The position numbers were made by a program, and so were the translations under genes. From Nostoc sp. FACHB-110 (GTDB taxonomy: Bacteria > Cyanobacteriota > Cyanobacteriia > Cyanobacteriales > Nostocaceae), in contig NZ_JACJRU010000023.1 in NCBI RefSeq assembly GCF_014697425.1, positions 1 through 64,000 on the forward strand: 64,000 nt of DNA, given 5' to 3'. The notes under the pieces were generated by a model. It did not search any database. It was not told the DNA's origin and saw nothing but the letters and a program-made list of their open reading frames with translations. This document shows, one piece after another, positions 35,419 to 42,819 of the stretch. Position 1 is the stretch's first letter. Each line of letters begins with the position of its first letter.

Positions 35419-36306
35419 ATGTTTCCAAGCTTTTTACCTGCCACAGTTGGGCAATTAACACAACCAGAATCGATCGCATTAGCTCGCAGTATTCAACGTC
35501 AAGCGATCGCAACACCCTTATCTGAGCAACCAATCACCACAACCTATGTTAAACAGGGCAGTGGTGGCACACCAATTTTATTAATTCACGGGTTTGACAG
35601 TTCCGTATTAGAATTTCGCCGACTGTTGCCACTTTTAGGCGTAAAGAACGAAACTTGGGCAGTAGACTTATTGGGTTTCGGTTTTACTGATAGGTTGACA
35701 GGCATAGCATTTAGCCCAGTTGCCATTAAAACCCATCTATATTATTTCTGGAAAACGCTGATTCAGCAGCCCGTGATTTTGGTGGGTGCATCGATGGGTG
35801 GTGCAGCCGCGCTTGATTTTACCCTCACTTATCCAGAAGCAGTAAAAAAACTGGTATTAATTGATAGTGCTGGGTTGCGTGGGGGTTCACCCTTAGCAAA
35901 ATTTATGTTTCCGCCATTGGATAATTGGGCAACTCAGTTTTTGCGTAGTCCTAAAGTACGCGATCGCATTTCTCGTGCTGCTTATAAAAACCCTAGTTTG
36001 GCTTCCTTAGATGCATCCTGTTGTGCGGCATTGCATTTAGAAATGCCTAGTTGGCATTTAGCTTTAATTGCTTTTACAAAAAGTGGTGGTTACAACGCTT
36101 TTAGATTTAAAACACTAGCACAAATCAAGCAACCCACCTTAATTCTTTGGGGCGACTCCGATAAAATTTTAGGCACAACAGATGCTAAACGATTTAAACG
36201 AGCAATTCCTCATAGTCAACTCGTTTGGATTCAAGATTCAGGCCATGTGCCGCATCTAGAACAACCACAAGTCACAGCCAAGCACATTCTAGAGTTTTGT
36301 GAGTAA
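35419..36306 (+). CDS. Alpha/beta hydrolase
   Basis: 295 residues. ILLIHGFDSSVLEFRRLLPL gives the oxyanion-hole HGF; the nucleophile elbow is VGASMGG, the acid is the Asp in LILWGDSDKI, and the catalytic His is in DSGHVPHLEQP. A complete Ser-Asp-His triad therefore. The substrate is unknown; similar cyanobacterial enzymes are esterases or haloperoxidase-like. Divergent from ccmK3 by 115 bp. Confidence 0.88.
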   Translation: MFPSFLPATVGQLTQPESIALARSIQRQAIATPLSEQPITTTYVKQGSGGTPILLIHGFDSSVLEFRRLLPLLGVKNETWAVDLLGFGFTDRLTGIAFSPVAIKTHLYYFWKTLIQQPVILVGASMGGAAALDFTLTYPEAVKKLVLIDSAGLRGGSPLAKFMFPPLDNWATQFLRSPKVRDRISRAAYKNPSLASLDASCCAALHLEMPSWHLALIAFTKSGGYNAFRFKTLAQIKQPTLILWGDSDKILGTTDAKRFKRAIPHSQLVWIQDSGHVPHLEQPQVTAKHILEFCE

Positions 36307-36321
36307 TATCCTGTTTACAAG

Positions 36322-36466
36322 CTGACTTTTCCACATAACGTGAAAAGTCAGAGGGTGTGGGGTGTAGGGTGTAGTAAGACTTTTTTCTTTTTCCACTCAG
36401 CTACACCCAACCCCCTACCCCCTTTCTTGACAAAGGTTTTAGGACTTGCCTTGAAAAGTCAGGTTT
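36322..36466. repeat. Dispersed repeat, copy B (inverse of 12381-12410)
   Basis: CTGACTTTTC (36322) and GAAAAGTCAG (36342) form a hairpin, then GTGTGGGG tracts follow. 36432-36461 (AAAGGTTTTAGGACTTGC and TGAAAAGTCA) is the reverse complement of 12381-12410. Non-coding. Confidence 0.65.
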
Positions 36467-36470
36467 ACAA

Positions 36471-36507
36471 GAAGCTCCCCGACTTTGGCAAAAAGTCGGG
36501 GAGCTTC
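36471..36507. terminator. Bidirectional intrinsic terminator
   Basis: GAAGCTCCCCGACTTT pairs over 16 bp with AAAGTCGGGGAGCTTC around a five-base loop, between the convergent hydrolase gene (ends 36306) and dps (ends 36641). Shares its core with the terminator at 18801. Confidence 0.8.
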
Positions 36508-36640
36508 TTGTTGAAGAATGATTTGGAACTGCTGTAGATATAGCTGTAGTCACTTAGCTGAGGACAGTGTTGATAGCTTAATTCTTTCTCCCTGCCCCCC
36601 TGCGACCCATTTGTATCAAATTTAAAGTGAAACGGTATAA

Positions 36641-37180
36641 CTACACGCCTACAGGGGTTTTGCTTCCTGTTTCTGGTTGTGTGCCATCTGGCTGCAAATC
36701 TTGTCCTTCAATAAATGAGCGCAACATCCAAGCCATCTCTTCATGTTCTTCCATGAGTCCAGTTAAAAAGTCAGCAGTTCCTTCATCATGGAAATTTTCA
36801 CTAGATTGGTCTATGTGTTCTCTAAGGTTGCGAATAATTTGTTCGTGGTCTTCTACAAGATTAGATACCATTCCTGTAGCAGTAGGAATATTACCTGAAT
36901 GTTCTTTGAGAGTAGCAATTTTGAGAAAGCCTTCCATTGAACCAACAGGATAACAACCTAAAGCCCGAACCCGTTCTGCTAAAGCGTCAATATTTTCTGT
37001 CAGTTTCTCGTAGTGTTCTTCCCAAAGCTGGTGCAAACTGCGAAACTGAGGCCCTACAACATCCCAGTGATATTTTTTAGTTTTTACTAACAGTAAATAG
37101 GCATCTGCTAAATCTTGATTTAACAAATTGGCGACACCTTGGCGTTGTTCTTCTGTCAAACCAATGTTAATTGCACGCAT
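36641..37180 (-). CDS. Dps-family ferritin-like protein
   Basis: 179 residues. Four-helix bundle with the Dps ferroxidase pattern: KTKKYHWDVVGPQFRSLHQL supplies the His and Asp/His, WEEHYEKLTENIDALAERVR supplies the acidic residues of the neighbouring subunit. LREHIDQSSENFHDEGTADF and EEHEEMAWMLRSF complete the bundle. Stores iron using peroxide and protects DNA and metabolism from oxidative damage. The C-terminal QPDGTQPETGSKTPV is a flexible tail. Several Dps paralogues are usual in Nostoc, so I do not assign a number. Confidence 0.9.
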   Translation of the reverse strand: MRAINIGLTEEQRQGVANLLNQDLADAYLLLVKTKKYHWDVVGPQFRSLHQLWEEHYEKLTENIDALAERVRALGCYPVGSMEGFLKIATLKEHSGNIPTATGMVSNLVEDHEQIIRNLREHIDQSSENFHDEGTADFLTGLMEEHEEMAWMLRSFIEGQDLQPDGTQPETGSKTPVGV

Positions 37181-37467
37181 TGATTTTTGTTCCTAACTAG
37201 ACTCATTTACTAAGTTCACAAAAATCAAACTTCTTTTTCATCAACCATAGGAAAGATTACCTCAGCGTGATTAATTACAACTTAAGGTAAACCACATTTC
37301 TAACTTGTAATAGACACAAAAATTATGTAAATACGAAGAAGTACCTTGTTTATAACTATTAAACAAAGTACTTACTTTCTATTTCAAGATTTAGAAATTC
37401 CTAGGAATAAGAGAGTTAACCAATTAGCATTCCCAATATATCTAGTTGCTAATCATCCTCATGAGGA

Positions 37468-37830
37468 TTAGTCGTTTTTACCAGTAACTTTTTCTAAGAA
37501 GTTTTGCACTTCATCTTCAACCGAAGTTGCACTTTGGGAATTGCCGGGACGCTTCATTTTATCAATATCAGCATCACCTTGCACTTCGTTAAGACCTTTA
37601 TTGGATTCTTCTTGCACTTTTGCCCGTCCAGGAGGTGCAGAACGGCTAATTTCGTCGGTTTTCTTTTGAGTTTCCAGCAATTGTGTAGTAGCTTCTGTTG
37701 GCTTGCTTTGATAGCTATCAATTGCAAAAGCAGGAAAGGCATTAGTGAACAGCATTAATGCACAGGTAAACGCTACAATTAGAAAACGTACTGGACGTAA
37801 TAGAGATAAAACAGAAGTGATATTCTTCAT
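37468..37830 (-). CDS. Small exported protein of the low-temperature-induced type
   Basis: 120 residues, AGGA before the ATG. Signal peptide or membrane helix FLIVAFTCALMLFTNAFPAF ends at AIDSYQ. The mature part is polar (SKPTEATTQLLETQKKTDEI, PPGRAKVQEESNKGLNEVQG) and ends with SATSVEDEVQNFLEKVTGK. The KGLNEVQG-plus-EDEVQNFLEKVTG pattern is one I associate with cyanobacterial proteins annotated as low-temperature-induced; that memory is not certain. Function unknown. Confidence 0.6.
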   Translation of the reverse strand: MKNITSVLSLLRPVRFLIVAFTCALMLFTNAFPAFAIDSYQSKPTEATTQLLETQKKTDEISRSAPPGRAKVQEESNKGLNEVQGDADIDKMKRPGNSQSATSVEDEVQNFLEKVTGKND

Positions 37831-38420
37831 TGGAAATCCTCAACAACAGCGTTAACAAGAAATAAGTTATATTTTTCAGGGAAGCTTGTATCCTAATTTA
37901 TACAAAACTAGGCACATAATGATTAATTAATGCTTCAGCCTTAGTTATTTCGAGGTGAATGTTTGAATAAACATCAGCAATGTGTAGGTGCTGTAAATGA
38001 GTCTATTAACAAGCATCAATAGCGCTCATATTCTTTGCCTTTTTCACAATGATTTTGCTCTCGAATTTCACCTAACTTATATTTAAGTGAAATCATCCTA
38101 CCTTGGGATCGACCTGTAGGGTGAACTTAATAGCATCTGGATGAGAAATAAAATCAATCTGTAGGTAGAGCCACTAAATATCGACAAATTTGGCAATTTA
38201 TTGCTCTAATTCAGCACTGATAAGGCAAGATAACAAAATAGCTAGTTCCAAGTACAGCAAATTCCTGGTACTTATCTCTCACTGACTCACTTGCTTTGAA
38301 GAATTATCCCTGGCGGAAGTAAACTGACTTGCGATCGCCCAAAATTAATTAGTAATAGTTCCCACAAGTTCATTCAACTAGTTATTCACTGCTTTGCGAT
38401 GAGGCGCACTCCCAGCAAGT
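37831..38420. other. Intergenic, no gene seen
   Basis: 590 bp between two minus-strand genes. AT-rich, no open frame with a convincing start, no strong hairpin. It carries the promoter of the gene at 37468. Confidence 0.4.
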
Positions 38421-39590
38421 TCACTTAGTCTTAGTCGCATTTTGTTGAGCATAGCTAAGATTCCGCTGATATTCGATAATTTTTTGCTGCGCTACTTCAT
38501 AATTAGCGCTCGATAAAGGTACTGATTGCATCATTGATATAGCAGCCTTCCATTCTTTAACAATGTTTTCCCATTCTGTGGGAGATTTAGCTGATTGTGT
38601 CAAATTAGCTGCATTGATGGCTTGATTCACAGCCTCACGAAAATTATCAGACGGAGGTGATACTTGAAGCAATTCAGAGTTGACCGGTGTAGGTATTGGT
38701 TGTGGTGTTTTTGATAAAGTTAGTGATTGACTCTTAGAAGAAGTAGAAAATATCATTTTAGTTTGAATAGTGGGTAACTGTATTATTAAGTATAAAGCTG
38801 CAATGATTGATGGAATCAATAACAGCAGGAACCTTTTTTGCTTTGTATTCCAGGTATTTTGTTTCTTGATTTGATTAACTTTTGGCTCAATTTGAGGATT
38901 TATATTTGAAGATGTCGCATATATTCCCATTTCGTTTCGTAATTTATTAAGCTCTATATTTACTTCTATAACAGGATTATTTTTATTTATAACTGATTCT
39001 TTTTTGACAGAATAAATGGAGATATATCGTCGTTTAACCAAGTATTCAATATGATATATTACAGAAGCAGTTGAAATGTAAAACAGTCCAAATATTCCTA
39101 TGATTATTCTTTGATATTCTGTATAGTAAATAATGGGTTTATCATAACTGATATTAAATACAGGAAGAAAAAAAGTAGAAAATAAAAATGCTGTTAGTAC
39201 AGAAACAATAATTACCAGCCAGCCATATAATCCTTCCCACCAGCTCATTAATCCTGGTAGTATTCCTTGGGTTTTACCGATTTCTGGGGATTGAATTTGG
39301 GAAATAAAATTACTAATAAATATGTGCAAAAAATGATGCGTAAAAGCAATTACTAAAATGGGTGATAGAATAATTAATATGGAAAGTATAACAAACAGTT
39401 CTATACTTTTTGTAAAAGTAATTATGTGGTAACTTACCTGTCCAGATTTTTCTAATACAAAGAGAATAACTCGTAAAAACATTGCTAAAATTAATGCTTT
39501 TAGCCACGCAGTAGGATAAGGAAACCATACAGGCCAGTATGAATTTTCTTGTCCCTGTTTCGTGGAATCCAGAAAATTTGGCTTTTTCAT
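38421..39590 (-). CDS. Membrane protein of unknown function
   Basis: 389 residues. Five to six hydrophobic segments: ALILAMFLRVILFVLEKSG, FVILSILIILSPILVIAFTH, YGWLVIIVSVLTAFLFSTFF, IIGIFGLFYISTASVIYHIE, then after a polar loop FLLLLIPSIIAALYLIIQLP. The C-terminal 110 residues are soluble, Ser/Pro-rich, and end in a helical part (WKAAISMMQSVPLSSANYEV). The ending resembles regions often seen in cyanobacterial membrane proteins with a tetratricopeptide-like tail. No family assigned. Confidence 0.6.
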   Translation of the reverse strand: MKKPNFLDSTKQGQENSYWPVWFPYPTAWLKALILAMFLRVILFVLEKSGQVSYHIITFTKSIELFVILSILIILSPILVIAFTHHFLHIFISNFISQIQSPEIGKTQGILPGLMSWWEGLYGWLVIIVSVLTAFLFSTFFLPVFNISYDKPIIYYTEYQRIIIGIFGLFYISTASVIYHIEYLVKRRYISIYSVKKESVINKNNPVIEVNIELNKLRNEMGIYATSSNINPQIEPKVNQIKKQNTWNTKQKRFLLLLIPSIIAALYLIIQLPTIQTKMIFSTSSKSQSLTLSKTPQPIPTPVNSELLQVSPPSDNFREAVNQAINAANLTQSAKSPTEWENIVKEWKAAISMMQSVPLSSANYEVAQQKIIEYQRNLSYAQQNATKTK

Positions 39591-39692
39591 AACCGCTAAA
39601 AGGGAAAATTGAGAAAATAAACTACTAGTTTTAGAATTCCCCCTTTATAGATAAAACAATCATTTTTAGCTGATTACTACATATATAAATTT

Positions 39693-40016
39693 ATATCTTG
39701 CACCTAACCTTAGCCACGAGAAGTAGCACGTTAGTTGCTTCTCCTAATCGGAGAGACTACCTGAACAAGTTTGCAAAGGCGACGACAGTCTCATCAAGTC
39801 AGGAAACATTTCGGTAGTTCCTCTAAGGGTCAACCGCCAACACCAGACTGTCTCACTAATGCACTGGCTTGGCTATACAAACTAAATCCATGTGCGCTGC
39901 TAGACGATTTCCCTCCACAACCAACTGGCCTTAGCAAGGTTCGGGTAGCACTCCCTTGGGAAGAAGAAACCTCATGATTCTTATCGGCGTGGCCGCGACT
40001 TCTATTCACCTGGGGC
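39693..40016 (+). ncRNA. Structured non-coding mobile-element core (possible orphan HEARO/omegaRNA type)
   Basis: A 320-bp block without a coding gene. It starts ATCTTGCACCTA and has GCCGCGACTTC near the right end, as the 4629 mini-element does, so it looks like a larger member of that family. The core can fold: GACAGTCT (39784-39791) pairs perfectly with AGACTGTC (39845-39852), AGGAA (39801) with TTCCT (39818), and TCTCC with GGAGA near 39743. The 3' part has GGGTAGCACTCCC and CTCATGATTC. Conserved-looking structured RNA at the end of a mobile element without its nuclease gene recalls the RNAs of IscB/TnpB elements. Strand and identity are inferred. Confidence 0.4.
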
Positions 40017-40345
40017 AAAATATTTACTAAAGACGTTTTAAATAGGTTCGTCTTAATTAACTAAAACTGGGCTGATTGTTTCAATTTACGTCAATAAAAC
40101 TCATTAAATCTCTTAGTTTATGCCTTTGCAACCATAAGCTATATCACTCAGCTTTTTATCGAAGAGTTTAGATATTATTTTCTGAATAGGAGACAAAATA
40201 TACCACAATTTACTATTTACATCCTATACCTGAAGGTAGAGAATAATGTTTAACTTTAATGTGGGCAATCTCAGAAAAATTATCTCCTAGGGATGTTTGC
40301 TCAAGAAGAGCCTGCCTAATTTATCTCCAGTGCAACTGAGGTCAA

Positions 40346-41368
40346 ATGACGCAATCTTTCAATCCAGTCCAAGAGTGGGAACAACGTCGTGATCAAGCAA
40401 CCCGCTACTACCAAGAAGGTAAACTGCAAGAATCTATCGCTCTAGCAATTCAAAATTTAGAGTTAGCGAAAGAAATGTGCGATCGCGCTAAAGAAGGTCA
40501 TACATTAAATGACCTTGGTTTAGCTCACCTTGGTTGCTGGCAACCTCAAAGAGCATTGGAGTGTTTTGAGCCAGCCCTTGCCATAGCTCAAGAAATAGGC
40601 AATAAAAAAGCAGAAGCAACAGCCCTAAGTAATATAGGTTCTAGTTACAGCCGCCTCGGAAAGTTTTCCCAAGCACTGAATTATCTAGACAGAGCTTTAG
40701 TAATATTTAGAAAATTGCAAGATGCTCAAGGGGAAGTTTCAACTCTTAACGATGTAGCCCTGATTTATACCAAACTAGGTGAACCAAAACGAGCATTGTT
40801 ATTACAGCACCAAATTCTCCAGATGCGGCGAATATTAGGAGATTTTTCTGGTGAAGCAACAACACTAAATGGTCTTGCTTTTATCCACAGTATTTTGGGT
40901 AATTATGAGCAAGCTCTAGAATTTTTGCAAGAGGCACGCTCTATTCAAAAAGCCTTCAAAAATTTGGTTGGTGAAGCAACTACTATGAATAATATTGCTT
41001 CCATTTACAGCGATTTAGGGCAACCTAAACAAGCACTGCTAATTTACTATCAAGTACTTTTATCTCGTCGCGCCCTTAAAGACATCTCTGGTGAAGCCAC
41101 AACGCTGAACAATATTGGTTATGCTTATAGCCTTCTAGGAAATAACTGGCAGGCAATGAAATTTTATAAACAAGCCATTGCAATTTATCAAGAATTAGGC
41201 GATCGCTTAGGAGAAATTTCGACCTTGTTGAATATGGGTAATTTATACGCCTCAACCAAGCGTAAAAAGAAAGCACTATCTTGCTATCAAAATGCCCATG
41301 AATTGTCTCAGCAAATTGAGTATCAACCACTCTCTAAGAAGGTGCAGCAGCATATAGATGCTCTGTAG
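40346..41368 (+). CDS. TPR repeat protein
   Basis: 340 residues made of about seven TPR units with a 40-residue period: EATALSNIGSSYSRLGKFSQ, EVSTLNDVALIYTKLGEPKR, EATTLNGLAFIHSILGNYEQ, EATTMNNIASIYSDLGQPKQ, EATTLNNIGYAYSLLGNNWQ and EISTLLNMGNLYASTKRKKK. No signal peptide and no enzymatic domain, so it is a stand-alone cytoplasmic scaffold. Unlike the TPR gene at the left edge, its repeats are diverged at DNA level. It ends 15 bp before the 3' end of the tRNA array, on the opposite strand. Confidence 0.88.
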   Translation: MTQSFNPVQEWEQRRDQATRYYQEGKLQESIALAIQNLELAKEMCDRAKEGHTLNDLGLAHLGCWQPQRALECFEPALAIAQEIGNKKAEATALSNIGSSYSRLGKFSQALNYLDRALVIFRKLQDAQGEVSTLNDVALIYTKLGEPKRALLLQHQILQMRRILGDFSGEATTLNGLAFIHSILGNYEQALEFLQEARSIQKAFKNLVGEATTMNNIASIYSDLGQPKQALLIYYQVLLSRRALKDISGEATTLNNIGYAYSLLGNNWQAMKFYKQAIAIYQELGDRLGEISTLLNMGNLYASTKRKKKALSCYQNAHELSQQIEYQPLSKKVQQHIDAL

Positions 41369-41382
41369 AAGTTGATTAAAAA

Positions 41383-41454
41383 TGGGTGGTAGAGGAGTCG
41401 AACCTCTCTATGACGGATTAAAAGCCCGTTGCACAGCCGCTATGCCAACCACCC
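41383..41454 (-). tRNA. tRNA-Lys(TTT)
   Basis: Last gene of the array. Acceptor GGGTGGT/ACCACCC, anticodon loop CTTTTAA on a stem ACGGG/TCCGT, T-loop with TTCGA. 72 nt, no encoded CCA. Normal cloverleaf. Confidence 0.9.
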
Positions 41455-41478
41455 ATGAATAAGGAATGGGAAGTAAAA

Positions 41479-41551
41479 TCCACCAGGGAGGTACTGCCCC
41501 TCCTGTTTCTGTGTTATCAGCACAGCGCCTCACTTTTCGGCTTCAGGTGGA
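41479..41551 (-). tRNA. tRNA-Ile(GAT)-like, atypical
   Basis: Acceptor TCCACCT/TGGTGGA has one mismatch. Anticodon arm CTGTG-CTGATAA-CACAG is perfect and keeps T33, giving GAT. The T-arm stem GGAGG/CCTCC is intact, but the loop reads GGCAGTA instead of TTCRANN, and the D-loop lacks the GG pair. Either a decayed gene or a tRNA that does not use the usual D-T loop contact. Confidence 0.5.
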
Positions 41552-41647
41552 AGGCGGAAGATGCAGGAATCGTAGACGAGGTAGCGGCTTCCCGAAGGGT
41601 ACCTGCAAAAAACTAGATCCTCGGTCTAGTGCGTCTTCCGTTCCGCC
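41552..41647 (-). tRNA. tRNA-Leu(GAG)-like with hairpin insert in the T-loop
   Basis: Acceptor GGCGGAA/TTCCGCC is perfect. Anticodon arm CTAGA-CCGAGGA-TCTAG gives GAG, but position 33 is C instead of the near-universal T. The T-stem GCAGG/CCTGC is split by the element at 41572-41601. The D-arm is shortened and three extra bases separate T-stem and acceptor, and there is no long variable arm. Probably a pseudogene of a leucine tRNA. Confidence 0.6.
41572..41601 (-). repeat. Small dispersed double-hairpin repeat in tRNA-Leu(GAG)
   Basis: 30 nt. On the minus strand TACCC-TTC-GGGA forms the first mini-hairpin; the second is degenerate here (GCTACCTCG); it ends GTCTAC. It occupies the T-loop between position 54 and the C that is normally position 56. 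Confidence 0.8.
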
Positions 41648-41656
41648 ACGGGAGCT

Positions 41657-41748
41657 TATACCAATTCGCAATTCGCAATTAAAAAACTTAGATGTAGCAA
41701 GGATTTTAGGGTTTACATATTTCTCAGATTTTTCGTGAAATGGTATTA
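41657..41748. repeat. MITE-like repeat copy 2, inside the tRNA array
   Basis: 92 bp with inverted ends TATACCA (41657) and TGGTATTA (41741-41748). Its right part (GGGTTTACATATTTCTCAGA, TTTTTCGTGA) matches 19025-19050. It sits between the Leu(GAG)-like and Leu(CAG) genes and is the only long spacer in this part of the array. Confidence 0.75.
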
Positions 41749-41749
41749 G

Positions 41750-41849
41750 TACCCCTGACAGGATTTGTAGACGCGAAGCGGCTTCCCGAAGGGTAGCTGC
41801 AAAATCTGGACTCTGATTCCAGCACGTATGCCAGTTCCGTCACAGGGGC
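41750..41849 (-). tRNA. tRNA-Leu(CAG) with hairpin insert in the T-loop
   Basis: 100 nt. Acceptor GCCCCTG/CAGGGGT with discriminator A; D-arm contains the GG of AACTGGCATA; anticodon arm CTGGA-ATCAGAG-TCCAG gives CAG. The T-arm should read GCAGG-TTCAAAT-CCTGT; the element at 41767-41795 interrupts it right after GCAG and rejoins at CAAAT. No long variable arm. Confidence 0.75.
41767..41795 (-). repeat. Small dispersed double-hairpin repeat in tRNA-Leu(CAG)
   Basis: 29 nt. Minus strand: TACCC-TTC-GGGA, then AGC, then CGC-TTC-GCG, ending GTCTAC. Both hairpins intact. Confidence 0.85.
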
Positions 41850-41852
41850 ATA

Positions 41853-41926
41853 TCGGGATGGCAGGATTTGAACCTGCAACCTTCAGCTCCCAAAGCTGCC
41901 GCGCTACCAAGTTGCGCCACATCCCG
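41853..41926 (-). tRNA. tRNA-Pro(TGG)
   Basis: Acceptor CGGGATG/CATCCCG, anticodon loop TTTGGGA, T-loop TTCAAAT. 74 nt, no encoded CCA. Normal; one base separates it from the CCA of the next gene in plus order. Confidence 0.9.
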
Positions 41927-41927
41927 T

Positions 41928-42006
41928 TGGTACTCCTGGTGGGAGTTGAACCCACACAATTAACAGATTTTAAGTCTGCCGCCTCTTCCAGTTGGGCTAC
42001 AGGAGC
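41928..42006 (-). tRNA. tRNA-Leu(TAA), CCA encoded
   Basis: Acceptor GCTCCTG/CAGGAGT, discriminator A followed by encoded CCA (41928-41930). Anticodon arm GCAGA-CTTAAAA-TCTGT gives TAA. Variable region is only moderately long. T-loop TTCAACT normal. No group I intron in the anticodon loop, unlike the chromosomal Leu(TAA) gene of many cyanobacteria. Confidence 0.85.
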
Positions 42007-42012
42007 TAGTGT

Positions 42013-42089
42013 TGGTACTCTTGGTGGGAATTGAACCCACAACATACCGTTTTTGAGACGGCAGCCTCTTCCAATTGGGCTACAAGAGC
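42013..42089 (-). tRNA. tRNA-Leu(CAA), CCA encoded
   Basis: Acceptor GCTCTTG/CAAGAGT, discriminator A and encoded CCA (42013-42015). Anticodon arm GCCGT-CTCAAAA-ACGGT gives CAA. Closely related to the neighbouring Leu(TAA) gene across acceptor and D-arm, suggesting duplication. Confidence 0.85.
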
Positions 42090-42099
42090 AAAGTTTGGC

Positions 42100-42196
42100 A
42101 GCCCTGCCAGGGGTCGTAGACGCGAAGCGGCTTCTCGAAGAGTACCTGAAATCTTCGCCTTCAAAGGGCGGGATGTTGCCAATTACACCACAGAGC
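42100..42196 (-). tRNA. tRNA-Gln(TTG) with hairpin insert in the T-loop
   Basis: 97 nt. Acceptor GCTCTGT/GCAGGGC (two wobble pairs), D-loop with TGGCAA, anticodon arm with loop CTTTGAA giving TTG. T-arm should read TCAGG-TTCGACC-CCTGG; the element at 42116-42144 lies between the first T and C56 of the loop. Confidence 0.75.
42116..42144 (-). repeat. Small dispersed double-hairpin repeat in tRNA-Gln(TTG)
   Basis: 29 nt. Minus strand: TACTC-TTC-GAGA, then AGC, then CGC-TTC-GCG, ending GTCTAC. Both sides of the first hairpin have changed together (CTC/GAG in place of CCC/GGG), a compensating pair. Confidence 0.85.
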
Positions 42197-42199
42197 TTT

Positions 42200-42274
42200 A
42201 TTGCCAGGGCAGGGTTTGAACCTGCAACCTCATCGTTCAGAGCGATGCGACTTTCCAATTCGTCCACCCGGCAA
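42200..42274 (-). tRNA. tRNA-Gln(CTG)
   Basis: Acceptor TTGCCGG/CTGGCAA, anticodon arm CATCG-CTCTGAA-CGATG giving CTG, T-loop TTCAAAC. No encoded CCA. Normal cloverleaf. Confidence 0.8.
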
Positions 42275-42278
42275 TGAA

Positions 42279-42354
42279 TGGCTGCCTCGGCAGGGTTTGA
42301 ACCTGCGACCTTTCGCTTAACAGGCGATCGCTACTACCACTGAGCTACGAGGCA
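42279..42354 (-). tRNA. tRNA-Asn(GTT), CCA encoded
   Basis: Acceptor TGCCTCG/CGAGGCA, discriminator G and CCA (42279-42281). Anticodon arm ATCGC-CTGTTAA-GCGAA gives GTT. The GCGATCGC octamer spans the anticodon stem. T-loop TTCAAAC normal. Confidence 0.88.
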
Positions 42355-42360
42355 ACGCAG

Positions 42361-42434
42361 CCCCCCAGGTCGGAATTGAACCGACGACCTCCTGTTTTTC
42401 AAACAGGCGCTACTACCAACTGAGCTACCAGGGG
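42361..42434 (-). tRNA. tRNA-Phe(GAA)
   Basis: Acceptor CCCCTGG/CTGGGGG with two wobble pairs, anticodon arm CCTGT-TTGAAAA-ACAGG giving GAA, T-loop TTCAATT. No encoded CCA. Confidence 0.87.
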
Positions 42435-42440
42435 ATAAGA

Positions 42441-42509
42441 AGGAGAGATGGGTAATTACCCCGTGGACTGGTTTAATTCAACTTGAATCAGCCACTCCAC
42501 CACCTCTCC
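42441..42509 (-). tRNA. tRNA-like sequence with Ser-type acceptor, degenerate
   Basis: GGAGAGG/TCTCTCC acceptor as in tRNA-Ser at 42642, then TGGTGGAGTGGCTGA like a Ser D-arm. The middle folds only as a palindromic TGATTC-AAGTT-GAATTA hairpin with no T33 or clear anticodon, and the T-arm is replaced by GGGTAATTACCC. No amino acid can be assigned; most likely a decayed tRNA. Confidence 0.4.
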
Positions 42510-42516
42510 TATGTAA

Positions 42517-42591
42517 CGAGAGCGGAGGGATTTGAACCCTCAAGTCTTCAGTTTCGTAGACTGAGATGTTATCCAGTTACACCACGCTCTC
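42517..42591 (-). tRNA. tRNA-Arg(ACG)
   Basis: Acceptor GAGAGCG/CGCTCTC, anticodon loop CTACGAA on CAGT/ACTG, T-loop TTCAAAT. No encoded CCA. Normal. Confidence 0.9.
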
Positions 42592-42641
42592 AATAGGGGT
42601 TAGGGGCTAGAGGCTAGTATTTTGACTCCGCACTTTTAAGG

Positions 42642-42728
42642 CGGAGAGGACAGGATTTGAACCTGCGACGGTCATTAAACCGTTTCCTCTTAGCAGGAGG
42701 ATGCTTTTAGCCACTCAGCCACCTCTCC
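42642..42728 (-). tRNA. tRNA-Ser(GCT)
   Basis: 87 nt with the long variable arm expected for Ser. Acceptor GGAGAGG/CCTCTCC, D-arm TGGCTGAGTGG, anticodon arm TCCTC-CTGCTAA-GAGGA gives GCT. T-loop TTCAAAT. Confidence 0.9.
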
Positions 42729-42732
42729 ACAG

Positions 42733-42815
42733 TGGGTCGAGCAGGATTTGAACCTGCGAACAAAATAGAACAGTTTTACAGACTGTCGCCTTTAACCAGA
42801 CTCGGCCATCGACCC
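42733..42815 (-). tRNA. tRNA-Tyr(GTA)
   Basis: 83 nt with a variable arm. Acceptor GGGTCGA/TCGACCC, discriminator A, anticodon arm ACAGT-CTGTAAA-ACTGT giving GTA, T-loop TTCAAAT. Confidence 0.9.
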
Positions 42816-42819
42816 ATAA

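Noticed and set aside
42441..42509. Selenocysteine tRNA for the Ser-like unit
   Set aside because: No TCA anticodon, no extended acceptor or long variable arm, and no sel genes in the window.
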